Part shown: positions 27,512-35,936 of the stretch, piece after piece
Layout: each line of letters starts with the position of its first letter
Numbering within the stretch: position 1 is the first letter of the stretch
From: Staphylococcus haemolyticus
Lineage (GTDB): Bacteria; Bacillota; Bacilli; Staphylococcales; Staphylococcaceae
Reading direction: 5' to 3'
DNA: 64,000 bases
NCBI RefSeq assembly: GCF_006094395.1
Contig: NZ_CP035291.1
Coordinates: forward strand, 1,116,001-1,180,000
Notes under the pieces: model-generated
What the model saw: only the letters and a program-made list of their open reading frames with translations
Told to the model about the DNA's origin: nothing
The model's database searches: none
Translations under genes and position numbers: made by a program

Positions 27512-28921
27512 ATGTCAAAATTAAATGATAGTCAAGTATCTAGAGAAATTATGATAGCTGCTTGGGCAATAGCATTGGGAGCTATAGCACCTATGTTAGA
27601 TTCAACAATGATTAACATTGTAATCAAACAGCTTAACAACACATTTAATACAACAATTGAAATCACTCAGTGGGGGATAACAGGATATGTCCTTGCTTTA
27701 GCGCTAGTTATTCCAATAGCAGGATGGCTGGTTAATCAATTTAATGGTAAGTATGTATTTATCGGAGCCTCAATTCTATTCGGAATTACATCTGTATTAG
27801 CTGGTATTAGTTGGAATGCAGAGAGTTTTATTGTGTTCAGAATAATTCAGGGAATGTCTGCGGGCATAATTACAACGTTAATGTTCACGCTATTGATTAA
27901 GACAACGGGTCAAGACAATATTGGGAAAGTCATGGCTGTCGTAAGTACACCTATGATATTCGGGCCCATCTTAGGACCAGTTATTGGTGGATTTATAATT
28001 CATATTGTGTCTTGGCGCTGGATGTTCTTTATTAATGTCTTAGTCGTAATCATCGCTATATTATTGCAAATTAAATATTTACTGAACTTTGTCCCTTTTA
28101 ATAAAAGTAAGTCCATTGACATTTTAGGAATGATACTGTTAGGTCTTATTAGCATATCAACCATATACGGCTTAACAAAAGCAAGTGATTACCATAGTTT
28201 TTATAATAGAACTACTATTCTTCTTTTAATTATTGGTTGTATTATGATACTTATATATTATATTCATAATAAAGTTAAACATGATAATACTATTTTGCCG
28301 TTGTCACTTTTTTGTAAGGGAAATTATACAGCATCGTTTATAGGCTTATTTCTCTCAAACATAGGTATAATGGGACCTATGGTCATAATTCCGTTATATT
28401 TTCAGACATTTAAGCATTACACTCCTATTGAAGCAGCTTTAGCTCTGATACCACAGGGAATAGGAATGCTTATTACAAGACCATACTTGGGGAAATTAAT
28501 CGATCAGTATGGAGCGAAATGGGTGGTTTTAATAAGTGTTATAATCTCGATGTTTGGATCAATACCTTTATTATTTATTACAGATCATACTAGTATCATT
28601 GCTCTATCCATCATCTTATTTTTAAGAGGATGTAGTATTGGGGGCATTAATTTAGGTTTAACTACTGATACATATATGGGCATTAAAGAGAGCGTATTAG
28701 CTGAAGCGGGTGTGGGAATTAATATGATTGAAAATATTGGTTCGAGTTTTGGAACAGCTTTCATAGCAACAATTATTAGAGTTGTAATAAATCAATTAGG
28801 TAAATCCTTGATGCACAATATAATCGCTTATCATGCTAGATTCTTAGTATCAGTCATTACATTATTTTTAATCATCGTTCCAGGACTATTTCTTACCCAG
28901 AAGTCAAAGGCGACAATTTAA
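27512..28921 (+). CDS. DHA2-family MFS drug exporter
   Basis: A 469-residue, strongly hydrophobic protein with about 14 predicted membrane segments, as in the EmrB/QacA (DHA2) group. The first helix ends in LDSTMINIVI, the loop 2-3 motif A region is GWLVNQFNGKYVF, and the exporter motif C is GPILGPVIGGFI (about residues 152-163). It probably exports drugs or a toxic metabolite by proton antiport; the substrate cannot be read from the sequence. It follows a MarR regulator and is absent at this position in the S. aureus order that I know (tyrS-htrA). Confidence 0.88.
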   Translation: MSKLNDSQVSREIMIAAWAIALGAIAPMLDSTMINIVIKQLNNTFNTTIEITQWGITGYVLALALVIPIAGWLVNQFNGKYVFIGASILFGITSVLAGISWNAESFIVFRIIQGMSAGIITTLMFTLLIKTTGQDNIGKVMAVVSTPMIFGPILGPVIGGFIIHIVSWRWMFFINVLVVIIAILLQIKYLLNFVPFNKSKSIDILGMILLGLISISTIYGLTKASDYHSFYNRTTILLLIIGCIMILIYYIHNKVKHDNTILPLSLFCKGNYTASFIGLFLSNIGIMGPMVIIPLYFQTFKHYTPIEAALALIPQGIGMLITRPYLGKLIDQYGAKWVVLISVIISMFGSIPLLFITDHTSIIALSIILFLRGCSIGGINLGLTTDTYMGIKESVLAEAGVGINMIENIGSSFGTAFIATIIRVVINQLGKSLMHNIIAYHARFLVSVITLFLIIVPGLFLTQKSKATI

Positions 28922-28929
28922 GCATTAAG

Positions 28930-28969
28930 AAGGCCAGTAATTGATTTTGAATAATCATTTACTGGCCTT
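28930..28969. terminator. Hairpin between convergent MFS and htrA genes
   Basis: AAGGCCAGTAATTGAT pairs with ATCATTTACTGGCCTT (one mismatch). No long T-run on either side, so termination would be imperfect, but its position between two 3' ends supports the call. Confidence 0.65.
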
Positions 28970-29000
28970 ATGAGTAAATTCTGTTCTTTTGTTAGAAAAA

Positions 29001-30278
29001 CTATTGTATAAATTGACTGTTTCGACTATTGTCTGATTCAGAGTCAGATGATTGATTAGATGATATATCGGACTGGCTTTTTAGATTAACATTAACTGTT
29101 AGCGTTTTTCCATCACGTATGACAGTTAGTTTAGCAGTCTCACCAGGCTTCTTATTTTGATACAGATAAGTTCTTAAATCAGTATCTTCTTTTACAGTTT
29201 TATCATCTATTTTAGTAATGATATCTCCTGTTTTTAATTCACTTGAGCGACTTACTTTAGCAACATAAATACCATCATCACGATCTGTGTTTAATTCTTT
29301 TTTATAAGAATCAGGAATATCACTTAAATTTAGTAAACCAATTCCTATAGAAGGGCGTTCAATTTTACCGTTTTTAACAAGTTGTTCAATAGTTACTTTA
29401 ACTTCATTACTTGGAATAGCAAAACCAATACCTTCTACTTGCTCAGCGGCTATCTTCATAGAGTTGATACCAACCAAGTTACCATTAATATCTACTAATG
29501 CACCACCAGAGTTACCAGGGTTTATTGCAGCATCAGTTTGCAAGACGTTAACTTTAGTACCACCAGAAGTAGTATTTGACTCAATTGTACGCTCATTCGC
29601 TGAAATAATTCCAGAAGTAACTGAATTAGCAAATTCCAAACCTAGAGGATTACCCATAGCGAATACACTATCTCCTGTTTGCACTTTAGAAGAATTAGCA
29701 AATTTAATTGATTTGATACCCTTAGTATTATCTATTTTCAAGACAGCTATATCTGATACAGTATCCTTCCCAATTAACTTCGCTTTAACTTGTTTACCAC
29801 TATGTAATTGGACTTTAATTTCAGAAGCACCACTTATCACATGGGTGTTTGTCACAATATAAGCAGAATTATTATTGATTTGATAGATGACACCAGAACC
29901 AATACCTGCTTCTTCAGATTCGGATGATGATTTACCTTGTAAAAAATCTTCTAAGCCATTAGCTTTTTGCATATTAATGACACCTACTATCGCAGGTGAT
30001 ACATCTTTAATCATTGCATTAACAGATTTATATTTATCACTTTTTCCGTCTAATACATTTCCACCTTTACTATTATTGGCTTCTTGAACTTGGGCACCAC
30101 CATTATCTATTCCAACTAAACCCATTATTTTACTAGCACCTAAGACAAGTAAAGCACCTATCACACCAGCAATCAATGCAACGATAATTGTTTTAAACCA
30201 TGGGAATTTAGGTTTTCCAGGTTGAGGTTGCTGATAGTTGTTATAAATTGATTGATTCTCTTGATTAAATTCAGACAT
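29001..30278 (-). CDS. htrA: HtrA/DegP-like membrane-anchored serine protease
   Basis: A 425-residue S1C protease. A cytoplasmic, Gln/Asn-rich N-terminus is followed by one membrane segment (residues 28-55). The protease domain carries the triad His146 (TNTHVISG), Asp176 (SDIAVLKID) and Ser257 (NPGNSGGAL). A PDZ domain occupies about residues 310-400 and the tail is Ser-rich. It degrades or refolds damaged exported proteins. The position between tyrS and a PlsC-like gene is that of one of the two S. aureus HtrA-like proteases. It is convergent with the MFS gene. Confidence 0.9.
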   Translation of the reverse strand: MSEFNQENQSIYNNYQQPQPGKPKFPWFKTIIVALIAGVIGALLVLGASKIMGLVGIDNGGAQVQEANNSKGGNVLDGKSDKYKSVNAMIKDVSPAIVGVINMQKANGLEDFLQGKSSSESEEAGIGSGVIYQINNNSAYIVTNTHVISGASEIKVQLHSGKQVKAKLIGKDTVSDIAVLKIDNTKGIKSIKFANSSKVQTGDSVFAMGNPLGLEFANSVTSGIISANERTIESNTTSGGTKVNVLQTDAAINPGNSGGALVDINGNLVGINSMKIAAEQVEGIGFAIPSNEVKVTIEQLVKNGKIERPSIGIGLLNLSDIPDSYKKELNTDRDDGIYVAKVSRSSELKTGDIITKIDDKTVKEDTDLRTYLYQNKKPGETAKLTVIRDGKTLTVNVNLKSQSDISSNQSSDSESDNSRNSQFIQ

Positions 30279-30445
30279 ATTTAACCTCCATTATAATATT
30301 AACCCTTTATTTAATTATGAAAGGTTTAATTAAATTTTGCCAGTAATCCACCATCAGACTTTAGATGTATCTTTTGATTAGTTGTTCATAAATAAGGATA
30401 ATGATAAAATCAATAAAGTATAGAAATCAATAAGCAGGTGACATG

Positions 30446-31069
30446 ATGTATCAATTTATAAGTAGACTATTAGATTTGATATTAGTCAAAATGGCTAAAT
30501 CATTGTATGTTATTGGAAAGGAGAATATACCTAAAGATAACAAATACGTAGTAACATGTACTCATGAAAGTTATAATGAAGTGATTATGTTAGGTATGGC
30601 ATTAGTTCCTAATGAAATTCATTACATGGCTAAAAAGGAATTATTTAATAACAAGTGGTTTGGACAATTTTTAACTTCATTGAATGCTTTTCCTGTTGAC
30701 CGTGAAAATCCAGGACCAAGTACATTGAAAAGACCAGTTAATTTGTTAAAAGAAAATAAAACTGTTGGTATCTTCCCAACGGGACATCGTACATCAGCTG
30801 AAGGGGCTCCATTAAAAAGAGGCGCTTCAACTATTGCAATGTTAGGCAAAGCGCCAATTTTACCAGCAGCCTATGTTGGACCTAAAAAATTACATGGCTT
30901 AATTACTGGTCAGGCACTTATTAAATTTGGTGAGCCAATTTATCAATCAGATATTCCTAAAGATTTAAAAAGAAATGAAAAAATAGATTATTTAACACAT
31001 GAAATTGAAAGACGTACAGCACAATTACAAAAAGAACTACACTTAATTCAAGATAGTTTAGAAAAATAA
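30446..31069 (+). CDS. PlsC-like acyltransferase with altered motifs
   Basis: A 207-residue member of the 1-acyl-glycerol-3-phosphate acyltransferase (PlsC/LPLAT) family. Motif I, usually NHxxxxD, reads THESYNE, so Asp is replaced by Glu. Motif III, usually FPEGTRS, reads FPTGHRTS and lacks the Glu. Motif II (FPVDREN) and the Pro of motif IV (ILPAAYVG) are kept. It may use another acceptor or be a paralogue of the main PlsC. Two ATGs at 30443 and 30446 follow AGGTG (30436-30440); I prefer the second for spacing. Confidence 0.75.
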   Translation: MYQFISRLLDLILVKMAKSLYVIGKENIPKDNKYVVTCTHESYNEVIMLGMALVPNEIHYMAKKELFNNKWFGQFLTSLNAFPVDRENPGPSTLKRPVNLLKENKTVGIFPTGHRTSAEGAPLKRGASTIAMLGKAPILPAAYVGPKKLHGLITGQALIKFGEPIYQSDIPKDLKRNEKIDYLTHEIERRTAQLQKELHLIQDSLEK

Positions 31070-31091
31070 ATTATAGTAACTAATTAACAAT

Positions 31092-31145
31092 AAACACTCT
31101 ATTTAATGACTCTAATAGTTATTTTAATAGGGTGTTTTTGTTTTT
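31092..31145 (+). terminator. Rho-independent terminator after the PlsC-like gene
   Basis: AAACACTCTATTTAATGACT pairs with AGTTATTTTAATAGGGTGTT (a few mismatches), followed by TTTTGTTTTT. Confidence 0.8.
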
Positions 31146-31404
31146 AAATATACACTTAATTAATTTCGGTGAGTTTAATATGTGAATTGTTATTTTTATA
31201 AACTTATTTAAATTTAAAATTTTACATTTATATGTTTAAGAGCTTTAACGTGTTAGATACCTATATGCTCATTATATTTTTAAAATGATTTAAAATTGAC
31301 ACATCAAAAGCGCTTACATTTATGATAAATTAATAAAGGAACTATATACATAACTTAGTTATATATAAATTATTTGAATAATACGTGTTTTGGGAGTGAG
31401 TAGA
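31146..31404 (+). other. Upstream region of the PTS gene
   Basis: An AT-rich region of about 260 bp. It contains the promoter and cre site described next and no coding frame I can support. Confidence 0.5.
31296..31326 (+). promoter_or_regulatory. Promoter of the PTS gene with an embedded cre site
   Basis: A consensus -35 TTGACA (31296-31301) and a -10 TATGAT (31321-31326) with a long 19-bp spacer. CAAAAGCGCTTACA (31305-31318) in the spacer fits TGWAARCGYTWNCW at 12 of 14 positions, with a perfect AAGCGCTT centre. CcpA binding here would block RNA polymerase directly. Confidence 0.65.
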
Positions 31405-32868
31405 ATGTTTAAGTTTTTTCAAAATTTAGGTAGATCTTTAATGCTACCAGTAGCTGTTTTGCCCGCTGGCGCAATTATCGTAGGTATAGGTAATTTGCTT
31501 AAAGCATTAAATTTATTACCAACAGTGTCGTTGTTCTTCACTACTGTGGGGACAGCAATACTAGGTCAACTAGGGCTTATCTTTGCAATTGGTGTAGCAA
31601 TAGGCATGGCTAAGAAAAACGATGGTGCAGTGGCTTTAGCAGGTGCATTAGGATATGCACTGGTTGTAAAAGTTTTATCTCCAGAGTTTATAGCACCATT
31701 ATTTAATATAAAAGAAAGCGCTGTGAACGATGGATTTAGTAAGATGGATAATTCAAATGTGTTTATAGGGATTATTATTGGATTAATCGCGGCTTATTGT
31801 TATAACAAATTCAGTGATGTTGAATTACCAACAGCGTTATCATTCTTTAGTGGTAAGCGATTAGTTCCAATCATGACTGTTTTCTATTGTACGTTCTTAA
31901 TTGCGATTTTATTATTTGCTTGGCCATTTATATATTCAGCAATTGTAGCTTTTGGTAAATGGCTAATTGGTTTTGGACCATTCGGTGCATTCCTATACGG
32001 CTTCTTTAACCGACTATTAATTCCTACTGGGCTTCACCATGCATTAAATGCTGTGTTCTGGTTTGATACAGCAGGAATTAACGATATCGGTAAATTCCAA
32101 ACTGGACAAGATGCAATCAAAGGTATTACTGGTCGATATCAAGCAGGGTTCTTCCCAATTATGATGTTTGGTATGCCAGCTGCAGCGTTGGCGATGTATC
32201 ACACCGCTGAATCTGCTCAGAAAAAACAAGTATATGGTTGGTTTATAGCAAGTTCCATTTCTGCATTTATGGTTGGTGTAACTGAACCGATTGAATTTGC
32301 ATTTATGTTTGTTGCACCGGTATTATTTGTAATCCATGCATTATTAACCGGTTTGTCATTATTTATAGCTGCACTATTCCATTGGACAGCAGGATTCTCA
32401 TTTAGTGCAGGTTTAATTGATTACGCATTATCACTAATCAATCCAGTGGCTAATCATCCGTTAATGATTTTAGTTCAAGGCATTGTATTCTTCGCTTTAT
32501 ATTACTTTATCTTTAGATTTGTCATTAAAATCTTTAACCTCAACACAATTGGTCGTGGTGACAATTTATTAGCTGATCCAACTGTTAATACGACTGAGAA
32601 AGATGGGGCAGAAACTACAAGTAAAAGCAAATATCATCACACAGCAAGTCAAATCTTAGAAGGATTAGGTGGTAGTGAAAATATTACTACATTAACCAAT
32701 TGTGCTACTAGATTAAGAATGGAATTAAAGGATAATTCTATTATTGACGAACAAAAAATTAGAAATGCAGGAGCGGTAGGCGTAACCAAAAATGGTCAAC
32801 ACTCAGCACAAGTTATAATTGGCACTCATGTACAGCAAGTCGCAGATGAAATTGAAAAGCAAATGTAA
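31405..32868 (+). CDS. nagE: PTS EIICB, N-acetylglucosamine (glucose-superfamily) transporter
   Basis: A 487-residue membrane PTS permease. An EIIC domain with about 10 membrane segments (LMLPVAVLPAGAI, GVTEPIEFAFMF) is followed by an EIIB domain at about residues 410-487, with the phosphocysteine in NITTLTNCATRLRM. There is no EIIA domain, so the shared Crr-type EIIA is needed. Location matches the S. aureus gene assigned to N-acetylglucosamine; glucose cannot be excluded from sequence. The TTG at 31390 is too early: GGGAGTGAG at 31392-31400 serves the ATG at 31405. Confidence 0.82.
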   Translation: MFKFFQNLGRSLMLPVAVLPAGAIIVGIGNLLKALNLLPTVSLFFTTVGTAILGQLGLIFAIGVAIGMAKKNDGAVALAGALGYALVVKVLSPEFIAPLFNIKESAVNDGFSKMDNSNVFIGIIIGLIAAYCYNKFSDVELPTALSFFSGKRLVPIMTVFYCTFLIAILLFAWPFIYSAIVAFGKWLIGFGPFGAFLYGFFNRLLIPTGLHHALNAVFWFDTAGINDIGKFQTGQDAIKGITGRYQAGFFPIMMFGMPAAALAMYHTAESAQKKQVYGWFIASSISAFMVGVTEPIEFAFMFVAPVLFVIHALLTGLSLFIAALFHWTAGFSFSAGLIDYALSLINPVANHPLMILVQGIVFFALYYFIFRFVIKIFNLNTIGRGDNLLADPTVNTTEKDGAETTSKSKYHHTASQILEGLGGSENITTLTNCATRLRMELKDNSIIDEQKIRNAGAVGVTKNGQHSAQVIIGTHVQQVADEIEKQM

Positions 32869-32967
32869 AATTTATAGTTTCATTTTTTAAAAGTATTAAG
32901 ACAGACAAAATATGTCTTACTGATTTGATAAGATATAACCATATTGATAAATATCTGTTGTTCAATT

Positions 32968-33014
32968 AACTGATGAATTTTAGGAGGCTACCTAGAATTC
33001 ATCAGTTTTTTATT
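32968..33014 (+). terminator. Rho-independent terminator after the PTS gene
   Basis: A 17-bp, nearly perfect stem AACTGATGAATTTTAGG / CCTAGAATTCATCAGTT (32968-32984 and 32991-33007), then TTTTTTATT. Confidence 0.92.
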
Positions 33015-33084
33015 ATTGACATTGAGATATAAGACGTTAAGATTATAAGTATCAGAATATTCAAAAATAATGGAGCGAAAAGTC

Positions 33085-34209
33085 ATGAAATCAATTTTGT
33101 TTGATGTAGACGGTGTATTCTTAAGTGAGGAACGTTGTTTCGATACGTCAGCTTTAACTATAGAGACATTACTCAAAAGTGAACATTTTTTAGGTTTAGA
33201 TAAATCATTTAAATTAAATGCGTTAAGTGACGAAACTATAAATGATATTCGCAGTAAAGTATTTAATGATGATATCATTCTTAATCGATTAAAATCAATG
33301 GGATTAAATTCAAATTGGGATATGTTATTTGTCGTTTTTTGCATACATTTTATCCATTTGATGAAAGAATTTACAGTTCAAGAGATTAAAGACATAATAA
33401 CTGATAATCATTTTTCAGTAAAAAGTATTCAAGAAATTCAATCAATGATTAACAAAAATTTTAGAATTGATTATGAACTTCCTATGAATTTTATTAGTCA
33501 AAGTCTAGGTGGTAAAGATAATATTTATGCCGAGTTGCAACAATATGCTAGAGAAGAATTAAATGTTAATGATGCAAGCCTCTTTAAACTTAAAGGACCT
33601 CTATGGTTTGTTGCAAGAGATTTATACCAAGAATTATACTTAGGTTCTGAATTATTTAAGCAAGTTGAAGAAAAGCCATCTATTCTTGAGGGCATTAATG
33701 GTTTTATTTATCACGAAACTGTTCTTAGACCTGTTGAAGAGATTAAGTCCTTGCTTAGTACTTTAAAAGAAAGAGGCTATCATCTTGCAATAGCTACAGG
33801 TAGACCTAGAACTGAAACATTAGTTCCATTTGAATCTTTAGGTTTAAAAGCGTTCTTTTCAGATAATCACATTGTTACTGCAAGTGATGTTATGGAAGCT
33901 GAAAATGAATATCCTGACTTTATACCTCTAGGTAAGCCTAATCCTTTTTGCTATATTGCTACTCTATATGGAAATAACAAGGAGAATTATAAACAATTCA
34001 TTAGCCAACAAGATCAAATTGTAAATAAAGAAGATGTAATCATTGTTGGTGACTCACTGGCTGATTTATTCTGTGCTAAACAAATAGGTGCTACTTTTAT
34101 AGGAACATTAACAGGTTTAAAAGGGCAAGAGGCTCGTAAAGAATTGGAGCATCATGAAGCGGATTATATTGTTGATCATATAGGTTTGATTAAAAATATT
34201 TTATTGTAA
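33085..34209 (+). CDS. HAD-superfamily hydrolase with a large insertion
   Basis: A 374-residue cytoplasmic HAD hydrolase, likely a phosphatase. Motif I FDVDGV (D7, D9) is at the very N-terminus. Motif II (IATGRP), motif III (GKPNP) and motif IV (VGDSLADLF) lie after residue 240. The 230 residues between motifs I and II are far longer than a usual cap and resemble no domain I can name. The ATG at 33070 contains the GGAG used by the ATG at 33085. It stands alone, between the terminator at 32968 and the hairpin at 34254. Substrate unknown. Confidence 0.8.
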   Translation: MKSILFDVDGVFLSEERCFDTSALTIETLLKSEHFLGLDKSFKLNALSDETINDIRSKVFNDDIILNRLKSMGLNSNWDMLFVVFCIHFIHLMKEFTVQEIKDIITDNHFSVKSIQEIQSMINKNFRIDYELPMNFISQSLGGKDNIYAELQQYAREELNVNDASLFKLKGPLWFVARDLYQELYLGSELFKQVEEKPSILEGINGFIYHETVLRPVEEIKSLLSTLKERGYHLAIATGRPRTETLVPFESLGLKAFFSDNHIVTASDVMEAENEYPDFIPLGKPNPFCYIATLYGNNKENYKQFISQQDQIVNKEDVIIVGDSLADLFCAKQIGATFIGTLTGLKGQEARKELEHHEADYIVDHIGLIKNILL

Positions 34210-34253
34210 GGTTAATTCACCATAAATTGATATTAAATCATTAGTATTAATAC

Positions 34254-34291
34254 GCCCCTCAGTGATGAAGTAAAATCCATCATAGAGGGGC
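34254..34291. terminator. Hairpin between convergent HAD and serA genes
   Basis: GCCCCTCAGTGATG pairs with CATCATAGAGGGGC (34254-34267 and 34278-34291) with one mismatch. The T-rich tails are weak on both sides. Confidence 0.7.
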
Positions 34292-34337
34292 ATAATTATT
34301 TCAAGTAGATATAGTAGTGATTCTTCAAAAAGATTAG

Positions 34338-35936
34338 TTATTTGACTGAGAGTGTAGTTCCATATATTTTATCGAAACCACCCACATCATATAGTTCATT
34401 GATAATATCCTCAGTAACAGGTTGATCAATTGATAATACCATCATCGCTTGGCCTCCTTGTATATTTCTGCCAAGTGACATTGATGCAATATTAATATTT
34501 TGTCTACCTAGTAGCTGACCAGTTAAACCGACCATACCAGGCTTGTCACCATGATAAGAAACAAGTTGATAGGCATTAGGTTTAAAGTCAACAGAGTAAT
34601 CATTAATACGTACAATACGAGCACCAAAGCCAGCTATTACCGTGGCACCAATTTTTACTTCTTCCGTATCACTTACTAAATGAACTTGAATATAATTACT
34701 AAAAGTACCTTGTGATGCTCTTTTTTCAACGTTACGTGTTACACCTTGTTCATTTAAAAGTGCAAAAGCATTAATGATATTAACACGATCTCCTAAATCC
34801 TGTTGTAAAATTTGTTTTACAATTGACCGTGTAATTAAGTCAGTTTCCTGTTTAGCGACATCACCATTAAAAGTCACCTTGATTTCTCTCGGTGCACCTT
34901 CAATTAATTGAATGGCTAATTCACCAGATAACTCACCTATTTCAATCCATTGTTGTGTTATTTCATCTATATCATTGAAACTAATTTTTGGCGCATTGAC
35001 TGCGTGTGTTACATTACCGTTTTCCAGTATATCTATAATTTCTTCTGACACTGATACTGCAACTTTCTCCTGAGCCTCAATAGTTGATGCACCTAAGTGT
35101 GGCGTAACAATGATTTTATCATGCTCAATTAATGGTGAATCGGTAGGGGGTTCATGTTCAAATACGTCTAATGCAGCACGTGCAATCTGATTATTATTTA
35201 GTGCATTTAATAAATCATCTTCATTGATGATACCGCCTCTTGCGACGTTAATAATTTGCAATGTTGGTTTTGCTTTTGAAAAGAAATCAGCATTCACAAT
35301 ACCTCTTGTTTTAGGTGTTAATGGCGTATGAACTGTTACAAAATCAGCTTGTCTAGCTATTTCATCTATGGTAGCAAGTTTAACGCCTAATTGCTGTGCT
35401 TTATCTTCAGTAAGATAAGGGTCATAAGCTAACACTTTCATACCGAAACTTTGAAGACGTTGTGCTACACCAATACCTATTCGTCCTGCACCTATGACAC
35501 CTAATGTTTTCTGATAAAGTTCGACCCCCTTAAACGCTTTTCTATTCCATTCCTTATTTTTTAAAGATGCATGCGCTTGAGGAATATTTCTAGCCATCGC
35601 TAAAATCATAGCTACTGAATGTTCAGTTGCAGAAATAGTATTACCATCAGGTGCATTAATGACTAAAATACCTTGGAGAGTAGCAGCGTCAATATCAATA
35701 TTGTCTACGCCAACGCCAGCACGGGCGATAACTTTCAAATTACTAGCCTTTTCAATGACTTGTTGAGTAACTTGCGTCTGACTACGAACAATTAAACCCT
35801 CGTAATCACCTATAATATCTAATAGTGATTGTTCATCTAAATCCGTTTTAATATCGACGTTAAAATCAGAATGGTTTAATAAACTTTGTAATCCATCTGT
35901 TGAAATAGGGTCTGACACTAGAATATTATGCTTCAC
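34338..35936 (-). CDS. serA: D-3-phosphoglycerate dehydrogenase
   Basis: A 532-residue long-form SerA that oxidises 3-phosphoglycerate as the first step of serine synthesis. The NAD-binding GVIGAGRIGIGVAQRL is at about residues 143-158, the catalytic His is in TPHLGAST, and the C-terminus carries an intervening ASB-like domain and an ACT domain (from about residue 450) for serine feedback. It overlaps the upstream aminotransferase gene by 11 bp, so the two are probably translationally coupled. Confidence 0.94.
   Translation of the reverse strand: MKHNILVSDPISTDGLQSLLNHSDFNVDIKTDLDEQSLLDIIGDYEGLIVRSQTQVTQQVIEKASNLKVIARAGVGVDNIDIDAATLQGILVINAPDGNTISATEHSVAMILAMARNIPQAHASLKNKEWNRKAFKGVELYQKTLGVIGAGRIGIGVAQRLQSFGMKVLAYDPYLTEDKAQQLGVKLATIDEIARQADFVTVHTPLTPKTRGIVNADFFSKAKPTLQIINVARGGIINEDDLLNALNNNQIARAALDVFEHEPPTDSPLIEHDKIIVTPHLGASTIEAQEKVAVSVSEEIIDILENGNVTHAVNAPKISFNDIDEITQQWIEIGELSGELAIQLIEGAPREIKVTFNGDVAKQETDLITRSIVKQILQQDLGDRVNIINAFALLNEQGVTRNVEKRASQGTFSNYIQVHLVSDTEEVKIGATVIAGFGARIVRINDYSVDFKPNAYQLVSYHGDKPGMVGLTGQLLGRQNINIASMSLGRNIQGGQAMMVLSIDQPVTEDIINELYDVGGFDKIYGTTLSVK

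Noticed and set aside
29464..29862. 132-codon plus-strand frame within htrA
   Set aside because: Antisense shadow of the catalytic domain; no start context.
32880..32925. Short hairpin AAGACA/TGTCTT after the PTS gene as terminator
   Set aside because: Too short and without T-run; the strong terminator is at 32968-33014.
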